Source: PALSA-1004 sp963829085
GTDB lineage: Bacteria > Pseudomonadota > Gammaproteobacteria > Burkholderiales > SG8-41
Direction of reading: 5' to 3'
DNA: 64,000 nucleotides
Assembly (NCBI GenBank): GCA_963829085.1
Contig: CAWHHJ010000024.1
Coordinates: forward strand, 55,292-119,291
The position numbers and the translations under genes are program-made. Shown one piece after another: positions 1-8,461 of this stretch (its first letter is position 1; every line of letters begins with the position of its first letter). The notes beneath the pieces were generated by a model. The model did no database searches. It was given only the letters and a program-made list of their open reading frames with translations, and had not been told where the DNA came from.

Positions 1-818
1 ATACCAATGACGCCTCCGGCGCTACTTCGAGGTGCGCTTCCAAACCGCTAGGTTCATCGCGCATGTAACGTTCGACGGCGAGATAATCGATTTCATACAG
101 CGGATGCATCGAACCCGGCCACGCGCCATTGGGTGCGATCGCTACAGCTTCGACCATAAAAGCCGGGTACGAGCGTGAGCTCGGGTTGCAGGCGCAGCAC
201 GTCCGTCGGTACAAGCCGTTCGGCGGTAATCAGCACGCGTTTCGCGGCACGCGTAATCGGGTGATCCCAGAATGGTGTGCCATAGACGCGCGCATTACCC
301 AGCTCGTCAACTTCATTCACATGGATCACCGCAACGTCGGGCCGGATCGCCGGAATCACATACACTTCCTTACCCGTGTAAGGATCGGCGACCGTTTTCC
401 AGTCGTTGATCTGTGCGAGATCACTGCCGAAGACACCCCCCACCGGCTGGAAGGGAATCCCATAGGAGGCTGCACGCAGCCCCGCGACGAGCGTCATTCA
501 AGCGTGCTCTTCGAAGCGCGCCTCCTTGCGCTCGATTGCCTTTCTGAACCAGCGTGCAAGACCGAAGTTGCCTTCCATGGCGACAATGCCGGCACGTACT
601 TTCGCCGCGGCACCTGCGCGGCACAAGAGATCGACGTCGTATCCCGGCGATGGTTTGATAATCTCGAGTCCGCGTTTTTTCATGCGCACGAGTTCACGCA
701 CTAATGCAAACGGGCCGCGATGAAGAAAGCTGCCGCCGATAGCGACGGACGTGTTATCGGCGATGCGGCCGGCCAGTTCGCGCAGGCTCACGACTTTAAT
801 GGGTGCCGTAGCTGTCAT
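1..818 (-). pseudogene. CoA-transferase subunit A (glutaconate CoA-transferase-like), broken, incomplete
   Basis: Subunit A of a class I CoA-transferase; these heterodimers move CoA between acyl-CoA and free acids in the cytoplasm. The start at 818 reads MTATAPIKVVSLRELAGRIA and is followed by the family-like stretch SVAIGGSFLHRGP and, later, LVAGLRAASYGIPFQPV and HVNEVDELGNA. Two lesions are visible. At 498-500 an in-frame TGA lies between EEHA and MTLVAGL with both sides in the same frame. At 158-161 a run of four A on the + strand shifts the frame; dropping one base restores GFMVEAVAIAPNGAWPGSMHP continuing to the window edge. The 3' end lies outside the window. A strong Shine-Dalgarno (AGGAGG, reverse of 827-832) sits 8 bases before the start. 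Either a decaying gene or two sequence errors. Confidence 0.8.
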
Positions 819-973
819 GGATGTTTCCTCCTATAGCTTGCCGCAGTCATCATAGCATCGGCTCAATCGAGGGCACATCTGAGCCCCCTCCATCGATGTC
901 ATAATTCAGCAACAGAGAATCACTAAAAACGCCGCTCGCTTTGCTGATCCCGAATGGTCCTATCCCGTACTCG

Positions 974-1918
974 ATGGCGATGCTGGTCGCCATCGCCACC
1001 GCGTCTGCGCATGCAGCGATGCCTTACCCCACCAAACCGATTCGCTTCATCGTTGCCGTGCCGCCGGGCGGCCCCGCTGATACCTTATCGCGACTCCTCG
1101 GGCCGCGCCTCACCGCTGCTTTAGGACAACCGGTGATAATCGACAATCGATCGGGTGCAAATGGCAACATTGCTTATGAGATGACGGCGCGCGCGGCGCC
1201 CGACGGACACACGATTACGTCGGTAGCGGCAGGCATTGCGATCAACCCCAGTCTCTATAGCGACGTCAAGTTCGATCCGGTGAAGGACTATGCACCGATT
1301 ACGCAGGCCATATCGGTGCCGAACATCCTGCTCGTGCATCCATCGGTCGCTGCCGCTTCCATACAGGAACTGATATCAGTCGCGAAATCGCGACCGGGAC
1401 AATTCGTGTTTGCTTCTGCCGGCAGCGGCACGTCGGGACATCTCGCGCTCGAACAGTTCCGCCTGTTGTCTGGTATACACGTTGTCCATGTACCGTATAA
1501 AGGCGGAGGTCCGGCGCTGACAGAACTTGTTGCAGGTCACGTGCAAGCTTTGTTCAGCATCGCGCTGGTTGCCATTCCGCAGGTGAAAGCCGGCCGGGTG
1601 AGAGCGCTTGCCATCACGAGTCTCCAACGGTCGGCGCTCGTGCGCGAGTTGCCGACGGTCGCTGAATCCGGATTCCCGGGCTTCGAGTGCATCGGCTGGT
1701 TCGGGGTTGTCGCCCCCGCCGGAACACCGCAGCCGATTGTTGCAGTGTTGCATCGTGAGATCACGCGTGCACTGCGCGAGCCTGATATCGAGCAACGACT
1801 GCGGGAGCAAGGCGCGGATGTTGTCGCAAGCTCGCGCGATGAGTTCGCACGGTACATTTCAGCTGAGCAGCTAAAATGGTCGGCCGTCATCAAACAGGCC
1901 GGAATCAAAATTGATTAA
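974..1918 (+). CDS. Bug-family periplasmic solute receptor (TctC-like)
   Basis: Tripartite tricarboxylate transporter receptor of the Bug family, which binds carboxylates or related solutes in the periplasm. Visible hallmarks: PIRFIVAVPPGGPADTLSR near the mature N-terminus, VIIDNRSGANGNI, APDGHTITSV, the VKFDPVKDYAPIT segment and HVPYKG near the middle. Length about 314 residues, normal for the family. The start is uncertain: a TTG at 941 is possible, but ATG at 974 or 980 gives a short hydrophobic leader ending in SAHA before AMPYPTKP. The next Bug gene overlaps its stop by 8 bases, so the two are probably co-transcribed. No TctA or TctB membrane gene is nearby. Confidence 0.9.
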   Translation: MAMLVAIATASAHAAMPYPTKPIRFIVAVPPGGPADTLSRLLGPRLTAALGQPVIIDNRSGANGNIAYEMTARAAPDGHTITSVAAGIAINPSLYSDVKFDPVKDYAPITQAISVPNILLVHPSVAAASIQELISVAKSRPGQFVFASAGSGTSGHLALEQFRLLSGIHVVHVPYKGGGPALTELVAGHVQALFSIALVAIPQVKAGRVRALAITSLQRSALVRELPTVAESGFPGFECIGWFGVVAPAGTPQPIVAVLHREITRALREPDIEQRLREQGADVVASSRDEFARYISAEQLKWSAVIKQAGIKID

Positions 1919-2915
1919 CCGTCGCTTAATCGCGCACAGGAACGTCGAGATAACGCTGGCCGCACTTTTCCTGCTCGTGTTGAGCCTTACGAGCGCATCT
2001 GGGTTCGCAGCGTCAGACTACCCGACCAGGCCGATCAGATTGATTGTGCCGTTCGCACCGGGCGGGGGCGCCGATATCAGTGGACGCACGATCGCCAGTA
2101 AACTCACTGATCGACTGCAGCAGCAGGTTGTGGTCGATAACCGTCCGGGTGCCGGCGGTAACATCGGAACCGAGCTGGTCGCGAAGGCGAATGCCGATGG
2201 CTATACGCTCTTACTCGCGTCGAGCAGTTACGGCGCAAATCCAAGTCTCTACAAACTCTCGTACGATCCGGTCAGCGGCTTCGAAGCAATCACACTGGTG
2301 AGCCAGCAGCCGTTTATCTTCGTCATTAATCCGGCAGTGCCGGCGAAGTCGGTGAAGGAGTTGATCGCGTACGCGAAGTCAAATCCCGGCAAGCTCAACT
2401 ACATTTCGTCGGGAGCGGGCGGCATACAGCATCTCGCCGTCGAGTTGTTCAAGAGCATGGCGGCCATCGATATTGTGCATATACCGTATCGCGGCGGCTC
2501 CTCGGGACAGACAGACCTCATCGCAAACCACGTGCAAATCGAATTCGGTACTATGCTCTCGACCCTGCCGCTCGTGAAAAGCGGCCAGTTGCGCGCACTC
2601 GCCGTGACAACTGCAGTGCGCTCTGCCGCATTGCCCGATATACCTGCGCTAACAGAGGCAGTGCCCGGTTATGCAGTCAGCGGCTGGTACGCGGTGTTTG
2701 CGCCTGCTGGAACGCCACGCGACGTCGTAACGATTTTAAACCGTGAGATCGTAGGGCTGCTGCAGGCGCCCGACGTGCGGCAGCGCCTTGCGAATGAGGG
2801 CAGCATGGTCGTCGGGAGCACACCACAGGAATTGAGAGAGCATGTCAGGCAGGAAGTCGGCAAGTGGAAAAAGCTTGTAGCGGAAACCAACATCAAACTC
2901 GAGGCGAGCCGGTAA
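1911..2915 (+). CDS. Bug-family periplasmic solute receptor
   Basis: Second Bug receptor, 334 residues, starting at a TTG that overlaps the preceding Bug gene. The N-terminus MINRRLIAHRNVEITL is followed by a clear hydrophobic core and a cleavage site near SGFA/ASDYPTRP, so export to the periplasm is expected. Family signatures are PIRLIVPFAPGGGADISGR, VVDNRPGAGGNIGTELVA, ADGYTLLLAS, LSYDPVSGFEAIT and HIPYRGG. The following LVIVD gene starts 14 bases after the stop. The ligand cannot be deduced; neighbouring gamma-glutamyltransferase and lyase genes suggest an organic acid or amide. Confidence 0.93.
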   Translation: MINRRLIAHRNVEITLAALFLLVLSLTSASGFAASDYPTRPIRLIVPFAPGGGADISGRTIASKLTDRLQQQVVVDNRPGAGGNIGTELVAKANADGYTLLLASSSYGANPSLYKLSYDPVSGFEAITLVSQQPFIFVINPAVPAKSVKELIAYAKSNPGKLNYISSGAGGIQHLAVELFKSMAAIDIVHIPYRGGSSGQTDLIANHVQIEFGTMLSTLPLVKSGQLRALAVTTAVRSAALPDIPALTEAVPGYAVSGWYAVFAPAGTPRDVVTILNREIVGLLQAPDVRQRLANEGSMVVGSTPQELREHVRQEVGKWKKLVAETNIKLEASR

Positions 2916-2929
2916 CGAAGGGGAGTGCA

Positions 2930-4084
2930 ATGAGTCAGGCGAAAGGCATCAGACAGGTCGGGTTCTTCGATTGCCCGGGCGGCGGACAGGTGGTGGTCGA
3001 AGGCAATACCGCGTTCATCGGACACATGCGAAATCCACATGGAACATCAATCGTGGATGTTGCAGATCCGAAAAGCCCAAAGCTACTCGCGAAAATCGCG
3101 ATGCCGCCCGGCACGCACTCACACAAAGCACGGGTCGGCAACGGCATCATGCTCACCAACCGTGAAGTTCTCGGCACAAAGGCGGCTCGCGGCGAAGTGG
3201 CGCCCGGCGACTTCCGTGGCGGGCTCGGCGTGTACGATATCGAAAATCCGGCGAAGCCGAAGCTGATCATGAACTGGGAAGTCAGCGGCGATGCGGCGCG
3301 AGGCACCGGCGTTCATCGCTTCGATTTCGATGGCCGCTACGCGTACATTTCGCCGACCTGCGAAGGATACGTCGGCAACATCGTCATGATTCTCGATTTC
3401 AAGAACCCTGCAAAACCCGAAGAGGTCGGCCGCTGGTGGATGCCGGGTCAATGGAAGGCCGGCGGTGAAAAAGCGCCGTGGGAAGGCAACGCACATCGCT
3501 GCCATCATCCGCTGCGCGTCGGCAATCGACTTTACACAAGCTATTGGTGGGGCGGTTTCGTGATTCTGAATATCGAGGACATGAGTAAACCGAAGTTCGT
3601 GTCCGGACATGACTGGAGTCCGCCATTTCCGTGGCCTACGCACACCGCGCTCAAAGTTCCGTTCAAAATAGATGGCCGCGACCTCATGGTCGTGTCCGAT
3701 GAGGATGTCACGCGGCTACCCGGCTGCCCGCCGTATTCATCAGCGTTCCTGTGGATCGTCGATGTGACGGATGAGAAATATCCGACGCAGTTTGCGAGTT
3801 ATCAGATTGACGGCATACCGCCCGAGGAACAACCGTACATGACCGGCTGCCATCAGCCGGTGGAAAAGATAACGAGCACCGAAATTCCAGTCGCATGGTT
3901 CGCACATGGTCTGCGGATCGTTGATATTGTCCGGCCACACGCGCCGAAAGAGATCGCGTATTATTTGCCAGACGTGCCGCAAGGTTCCGACCGCGTGCAA
4001 AGCAACGATGTGTTCGTCGATGGTCGCGGCCTCATTTACCTGCTTGATCGCGTGCGTGGACTGAACATTCTCGAACGAACCTGA
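2930..4084 (+). CDS. LVIVD-repeat beta-propeller protein
   Basis: A 384-residue protein built from repeats of the LVIVD type, for example AFIGHMRNPHGTSIVDVADP, LGVYDIENPAKPKL, VMILDFKNPAKPEEVGRWW and FVILNIEDMSKPKFV, each a short strand followed by D-x-x-x-P-x-x-P. Such repeats fold as a beta-propeller. No signal peptide is seen at the chosen start. ATG 2930 is preceded by AAGGGGAG at a good distance; an upstream in-frame start at 2864 would run into the Bug gene and lacks such a site. It sits directly before a gamma-glutamyltransferase gene. Several conserved-looking His and Trp residues lie in WWMPGQWK and AHRCHHPL. Its biochemical role is unknown; it could bind or process the same substrate as its neighbours. 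Confidence 0.82.
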   Translation: MSQAKGIRQVGFFDCPGGGQVVVEGNTAFIGHMRNPHGTSIVDVADPKSPKLLAKIAMPPGTHSHKARVGNGIMLTNREVLGTKAARGEVAPGDFRGGLGVYDIENPAKPKLIMNWEVSGDAARGTGVHRFDFDGRYAYISPTCEGYVGNIVMILDFKNPAKPEEVGRWWMPGQWKAGGEKAPWEGNAHRCHHPLRVGNRLYTSYWWGGFVILNIEDMSKPKFVSGHDWSPPFPWPTHTALKVPFKIDGRDLMVVSDEDVTRLPGCPPYSSAFLWIVDVTDEKYPTQFASYQIDGIPPEEQPYMTGCHQPVEKITSTEIPVAWFAHGLRIVDIVRPHAPKEIAYYLPDVPQGSDRVQSNDVFVDGRGLIYLLDRVRGLNILERT

Positions 4085-4160
4085 AGCTCACCGCCCTGCT
4101 CCGTCGGTCTCTGAGAGACGGCGGGCGCACAGCCGCATTTAACGTACTCCAGGAGTCTTC

Positions 4161-5921
4161 ATGAAACGTAAAGTGAAAATGGCGATCCAGCCACCGAGCT
4201 TCCGGCCGACGGTGGTCGGTACGCACTATGCGGCGGCCACGGGCCACTATCTGGGCACCGCGGCTGCAATGCGCATACTCGATGGCGGCGGTAATGCGGT
4301 CGACGCAGGCGTCTGCGCAGCCATGGCACTCGCGATCTTGCAGCCCGATATGGTCAGCTTCGCCGGCGTTGCACCGACGCTTATATATCTCAAGAAAGAA
4401 GATCGCGTCATCAGCCTGGCCGGACTCGGCTACTGGCCAAAAGCGACGGACATTAATCGCCTCATCTCCGAGGGGAACGGCGAACACGTGCCGGAAGGAC
4501 TGCTGCGCACAGTGATGCCCGCCGCGCCGGCAACGCATATCGAAGCGCTGCGCCGCTATGGCACCATTTCCTTCGAGCAGGCCGCGACCGCAGCAATGGA
4601 AATCGCGCGCGATGGTTTTGCCGTGTATCCGCTGCTTGCAAGCAACATCGAATACACCGCCGAGCAATTCGCACGCTGGCCGGACAACGCGAAAGTGTTT
4701 CTGCCGGGCGGAAAACCGCTGAAAGTGGGCGAGGTTTTGAAACAGGAAGATCTCGCGCGCACGATTCTCAAAATGATCGAAGCCGAGCGCAATAAGCGCG
4801 GGGACCGCGATAGCAAACTGCGGGCCGTCCACGACTACTTCTATCGCGGTCCGATCGCCGATGCAGTGCACGACTACCATCAGCGCCACAACGGTTTTGT
4901 CACTAAAGATGATCTCGCCGGATTCGAAGTACCAGTCGAGAACAGCATCACCGTCAACTACCGTGGTTATGAAGTGCACAGTTGTGACGTGTGGTGTCAG
5001 GGCATCGTCCTGCTCGAAACACTCAAGATTCTTGAAGGCTATGACCTCAAAAGCCTCGGCCACAATTCGCTCGCGTATGTTCATCTCGTCAATCAGGCGC
5101 TCAATCTCGCGTTCGCCGATCGCGAGGCTTATTCCGGCGATCCGAAATTCGTGAAGATGCCGCGCGAAGGTTTGCTCGCGGACGCTTATGCAGTGCGTCA
5201 GCGCACGCGGATCAATCCGCAGCGCGCCTTCCCGACGCTGCCGGATCCCGGTTATCCGGAAGGCGCTCCGAAACCTTTCCTGTTGCACGAACGCGCAAAA
5301 GAAGCGGGCCGCGGCGTTGGCAACAAGGCGCTGCAGCCTGGCACCATCTACGGGTGCGTGATTGATCAGGAGGGCAACGGTTATTCGGCGACGCTCTCTG
5401 ATCCGCAGTACGACACGCCCATAATTTCGGGCACCGGGCTGGCGATTTCGTCGCGCGGCTGCCAGTCCCGACTGACGCCGGGACATCCGAGCGTCGTTGC
5501 GCCCGGTAAACGGCCGAGGCTCACTCCTAATCCGTCGCTCGCATTTCGCGACGGCAAACTGTTCATGGCGTTCGGCACACCTGGCGGTGACGTGCAGTCG
5601 CAGGCGATGCTGCAGGTATTTCTCAACGTGGTGGAATTCGGCATGCCGGTGCAACAGGCGGTCGAATCTTCGCGCATCTCGAGCTGGAACTTCCCGAACT
5701 CGTTTGCGCCGCACCGCTATCATCCGGCGCGTATCAACGTCGAGAACACATTGCCCGCGCCGACTGTCGAGTCGCTGAAAGAGCTTGGCCATGATGTCGA
5801 CGTGTGGCCGCAGTTTCCAGCCGAGAACGCCGGCGTCTGTGCCGTCATGGTTCATCCCGAGACAGGACAAAAACACGCGGGCGCTGATCCGCGACGGGAA
5901 GGCTACGCCGGAGCGTGGTAA
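4161..5921 (+). CDS. Gamma-glutamyltransferase family protein
   Basis: Ntn-hydrolase of the gamma-glutamyltranspeptidase family, 586 residues, hydrolysing or transferring gamma-glutamyl or related amide groups. The N-terminal YAAATGHYLGTAAAMRILDGG and GGNAVDAGVCAAMALAI match the family's start. The autoprocessing and catalytic threonine is probably T395 in LQPGTIYGCVIDQEGNGYSA; cleavage there leaves a small subunit of about 192 residues, the usual size. FGTPGGDVQSQAMLQVFLN near the end is also typical. No signal peptide is obvious, so it may be cytoplasmic, unlike periplasmic E. coli Ggt. The classical TTH motif is replaced by TIY, so the substrate may not be glutathione. ATG 4161 follows an AGGAG about 8 bases upstream. 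The next Bug gene overlaps its stop. Confidence 0.9.
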   Translation: MKRKVKMAIQPPSFRPTVVGTHYAAATGHYLGTAAAMRILDGGGNAVDAGVCAAMALAILQPDMVSFAGVAPTLIYLKKEDRVISLAGLGYWPKATDINRLISEGNGEHVPEGLLRTVMPAAPATHIEALRRYGTISFEQAATAAMEIARDGFAVYPLLASNIEYTAEQFARWPDNAKVFLPGGKPLKVGEVLKQEDLARTILKMIEAERNKRGDRDSKLRAVHDYFYRGPIADAVHDYHQRHNGFVTKDDLAGFEVPVENSITVNYRGYEVHSCDVWCQGIVLLETLKILEGYDLKSLGHNSLAYVHLVNQALNLAFADREAYSGDPKFVKMPREGLLADAYAVRQRTRINPQRAFPTLPDPGYPEGAPKPFLLHERAKEAGRGVGNKALQPGTIYGCVIDQEGNGYSATLSDPQYDTPIISGTGLAISSRGCQSRLTPGHPSVVAPGKRPRLTPNPSLAFRDGKLFMAFGTPGGDVQSQAMLQVFLNVVEFGMPVQQAVESSRISSWNFPNSFAPHRYHPARINVENTLPAPTVESLKELGHDVDVWPQFPAENAGVCAVMVHPETGQKHAGADPRREGYAGAW

Positions 5922-6892
5922 GAATAGTCGCAGTACGCTGCGCGCTAGCAGCGTGCGCGGCGGCGGTCGTCCTTAGCGCGCTGCCGGCACTTGGCGCGGA
6001 TGCGTATCCGACTCGTCCAATTCGCATCATCGTACCGTTTACGCCCGGCACGCTGGACGTGCTCGCCCGCAGCATCGGTCAAAAGCTTACTGAAAAATAC
6101 GGCCAGACCATCGTCGTGGAGAACCGGCCGGGCGCGGGAACCATCGTCGGCACTGACATCCTCGCCAAATCGACGCCCGACGGCTATACGCTCGAGATGA
6201 TCACCACGACGTTCGTGATCAATCCGAGCCTGTATAAAAAATTGCCGTACGATCCGCTGCGCGATTTCGCGCCGATCACTCAACTCGACACGGTCGCAAA
6301 TATTCTCGTCGTCAATCCCTCGATGCCCGCCAACTCGTTGAAGGAATTAATCGCTCTCGCCAAGTCCAAGCCGGGGCAGCTTACGTACGCTTCTCCGGGC
6401 AGCGGCTCTGCTCCGCATATAGCGACGGAACTCATGAAAAGCATGGCGGGCATAGATATGGTGCACGTACCTTACAAAGGCATCCCGGAAGCAGCCACCG
6501 ATGTCATCGCAAACCGCGTGACGATGCTGATGACCACGACAGCATCCGCTGCCACGTTCATCAAAGCAGGACGTCTGCGCGCTCTTGCGGTGAGCAGCCG
6601 CAAGCGCGTAGCTGCAATGCCCGATATTCCAACAGTCGGCGAAACGCTGCCGGGCTACGTCGCGGACGCTTTTCGCGGTGTGATCGCACCGGCAGGCGTA
6701 TCGAAACCGGTCATCAATCAACTCGCCGCCGATATCGCCGCTGCGCTGAAACAGCCGGATGTGCATGATCGTCTGATCAATGACGGTTCAGATCCGGTTG
6801 GCAGCACGCCCGAAGCGTTCGCGGCGTTCCTGCGCAGTGAAATGCTAAAATGGGGCAAGGTCGTGAAAGAGTCGGGCGCGCGTCCCGACTGA
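5915..6892 (+). CDS. Bug-family periplasmic solute receptor
   Basis: Bug receptor of 325 residues starting at GTG 5915, overlapping the gamma-glutamyltransferase stop by 7 bases, which suggests translational coupling with that enzyme. Signal peptide MVRIVAVRCALAACAAAVV with likely cleavage after ALG/A, then DAYPTRPIRIIVPFTPG. The usual PGG-x-x-D loop is one residue short here (FTPGTLDVLAR), which may be real or a lost codon. Other signatures are VVENRPGAGTIVGTDILA, PDGYTLEMIT, LPYDPLRDFAPIT and HVPYKG. The pairing points to import or sensing of the enzyme's substrate or product. Confidence 0.92.
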   Translation: MVRIVAVRCALAACAAAVVLSALPALGADAYPTRPIRIIVPFTPGTLDVLARSIGQKLTEKYGQTIVVENRPGAGTIVGTDILAKSTPDGYTLEMITTTFVINPSLYKKLPYDPLRDFAPITQLDTVANILVVNPSMPANSLKELIALAKSKPGQLTYASPGSGSAPHIATELMKSMAGIDMVHVPYKGIPEAATDVIANRVTMLMTTTASAATFIKAGRLRALAVSSRKRVAAMPDIPTVGETLPGYVADAFRGVIAPAGVSKPVINQLAADIAAALKQPDVHDRLINDGSDPVGSTPEAFAAFLRSEMLKWGKVVKESGARPD

Positions 6893-6994
6893 TGTCTTAA
6901 GCGCCACTGCGCGAGCCGGTGGCGTCCTCAGAGTGCAGTACATGTGCCGGTAGAACCCCGACGCGTACGTTTTCAAATTCCAGGAGTAAAAAAG

Positions 6995-8359
6995 ATGGCA
7001 TCCGGCGTATTTGACGACGCGCTGATCAAGCACCTGTGGTCGAGCGACGAGTTCAGGGACATATTCAGTGACGCGAATCGCATTCAGAAATGGTATGACT
7101 TCGAAGCTGCGCTCGCTCTCGAGCAGGCTGATCTCGGCATCATTCCGCACGCAGCTGCGAACGAAATTGCGGCGAAAGCAAAGATTGCAAACGTCGACAT
7201 CGAAACCATCGCCGCGGAAATCCGGCGCATCAAGCACCCGCTCGTGCCGGCCCTGAAGGCGGTGCAGACCTTGTGCACGCCCGAGCACGGCGAATTTATC
7301 CACTTCGGACCCACGACGCAGGATGTGCTCGATACCGGGACAGTGCTGCAGATGAAGGAGGGCCATGCGGCATATCTGCGCGACATGAAGGCGATTGGGC
7401 GCGAGTTGTACCGCCTCTCGGAAAAGTACCGCGCAACGCCAATGGTGGGACGCACGCACGGCGTGCAAGCGCTGCCCATTACGTTCGGGCACAAATCTGC
7501 CGTTTGGCTCTCGGAAATGGGACGTCATTATGAACGCTTGCGCCAGCTTGAGCCGCGCGTTTTCGTGGGCGGCATGGTCGGCGCGGTCGGTACTCAAGCG
7601 TCGTATGGACCCAAAGCGCGGGAACTCGAACGCGGCTTGATGAAGCGCCTTGGGCTCGGAGTCGCCGATATCAACTGGCAGCCTGCGCGCGATCGCTTCG
7701 CTGAGTATGTGTGCGTGCTCGGCATGATCGGCGCAACGCTCGGCAAGATCGCGAATCAGATTTATATGCTCGAGCACAACGAGATCGACGAGCTGCTGGA
7801 GCCGTTCAGCGAAGGCAAGGTCGGCTCGTCGACAATGCCGCACAAACGCAATCCCAGTACCTGCGAAGCCGTGATGGGCGTATCGCGGGCAATCAAGTAC
7901 AACGTCGCGCTCATGCTTGAATCGATGGTTATCGACCACGAACGCGATGGCGCTGCATGGCGTTCGGAATGGCGGGCGCTACCCGAAGCATGTCTCATGG
8001 CGGGCGGCATGCTTGCAACGATGAAGTATGTAATAAGCGGGCTCGTCGTTAACGTCGACAAGATGCGCAGCAATCTCGATCTGCTCGGCGGCTTCCTGCT
8101 GTCAGAGCGCGTGATGTTTGCGTTGGCGGACAAGGTCGGCAAACAAAGTGCGCACGAGCTTGTCTACGAGATATCGATGCATGGCATAGAGCACGGCATC
8201 AGCTTCGAGCAAGCGTTGATGGCAGACAAGCGGGTGCGTGATGCGATGAGCGAAACGGAGCTGCGCGCAACACTCGATCCCACCACTTACGTCGGATTAG
8301 CGCCCGAGATCGTCGATGAAGTGCTGGCCCAGACGCAAAAAAACGGCTGGCTCAATTAA
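6995..8359 (+). CDS. Lyase of the fumarase/adenylosuccinate lyase superfamily
   Basis: A 454-residue member of the superfamily that includes adenylosuccinate lyase, argininosuccinate lyase and 3-carboxymuconate cycloisomerase, which eliminate fumarate or an amine from a succinyl compound. The superfamily signature is GSSTMPHKRNPSTCE, with the second conserved block GRTHGVQALPITFGHK and the early block FGPTTQDVLDTGTVLQM. Start ATG 6995 has CAGGAG 9 bases upstream; a start at 6944 lacks one. It lies among Bug receptors and beside a 2-hydroxyacid dehydrogenase rather than purine genes. A catabolic role such as cleavage of an aminated dicarboxylate is therefore more likely than housekeeping purB, but this is inference. 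Confidence 0.88.
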   Translation: MASGVFDDALIKHLWSSDEFRDIFSDANRIQKWYDFEAALALEQADLGIIPHAAANEIAAKAKIANVDIETIAAEIRRIKHPLVPALKAVQTLCTPEHGEFIHFGPTTQDVLDTGTVLQMKEGHAAYLRDMKAIGRELYRLSEKYRATPMVGRTHGVQALPITFGHKSAVWLSEMGRHYERLRQLEPRVFVGGMVGAVGTQASYGPKARELERGLMKRLGLGVADINWQPARDRFAEYVCVLGMIGATLGKIANQIYMLEHNEIDELLEPFSEGKVGSSTMPHKRNPSTCEAVMGVSRAIKYNVALMLESMVIDHERDGAAWRSEWRALPEACLMAGGMLATMKYVISGLVVNVDKMRSNLDLLGGFLLSERVMFALADKVGKQSAHELVYEISMHGIEHGISFEQALMADKRVRDAMSETELRATLDPTTYVGLAPEIVDEVLAQTQKNGWLN

Positions 8360-8399
8360 CGACACGCCAACTGCATTAGTATTAATTAGTATCGCGCGG

Positions 8400-8460
8400 T
8401 CCGGACTCGCCGAATCCCGATCTCACATCCTGAACCTCGCATCCGGAATCCGAATCCGAT
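8400..8460. repeat. Degenerate CCGAATCC short repeats before a start codon
   Basis: The 102-base gap between the lyase and the dehydrogenase holds repeated variants of one short word: CCGAATCCCG, then CCGGAATCCGAATCCG ending just before ATG 8462. A similar patch precedes soxD at 45,577-45,602. Possible slippage-prone or extragenic repeats; no function is evident. Confidence 0.45.
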
Positions 8461-8461
8461 T

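Noticed and set aside
498..500. In-frame TGA as selenocysteine in the CoA-transferase
   Set aside because: The family is not known to use selenocysteine, no selenocysteine hairpin was noticed after the codon, and a second lesion lies downstream.
4032..5876. Long minus-strand reading frame opposite the gamma-glutamyltransferase gene
   Set aside because: It mirrors a clear enzyme gene on the other strand, contains no known motif and has a His/Arg/Phe-rich composition typical of complementary-strand text.
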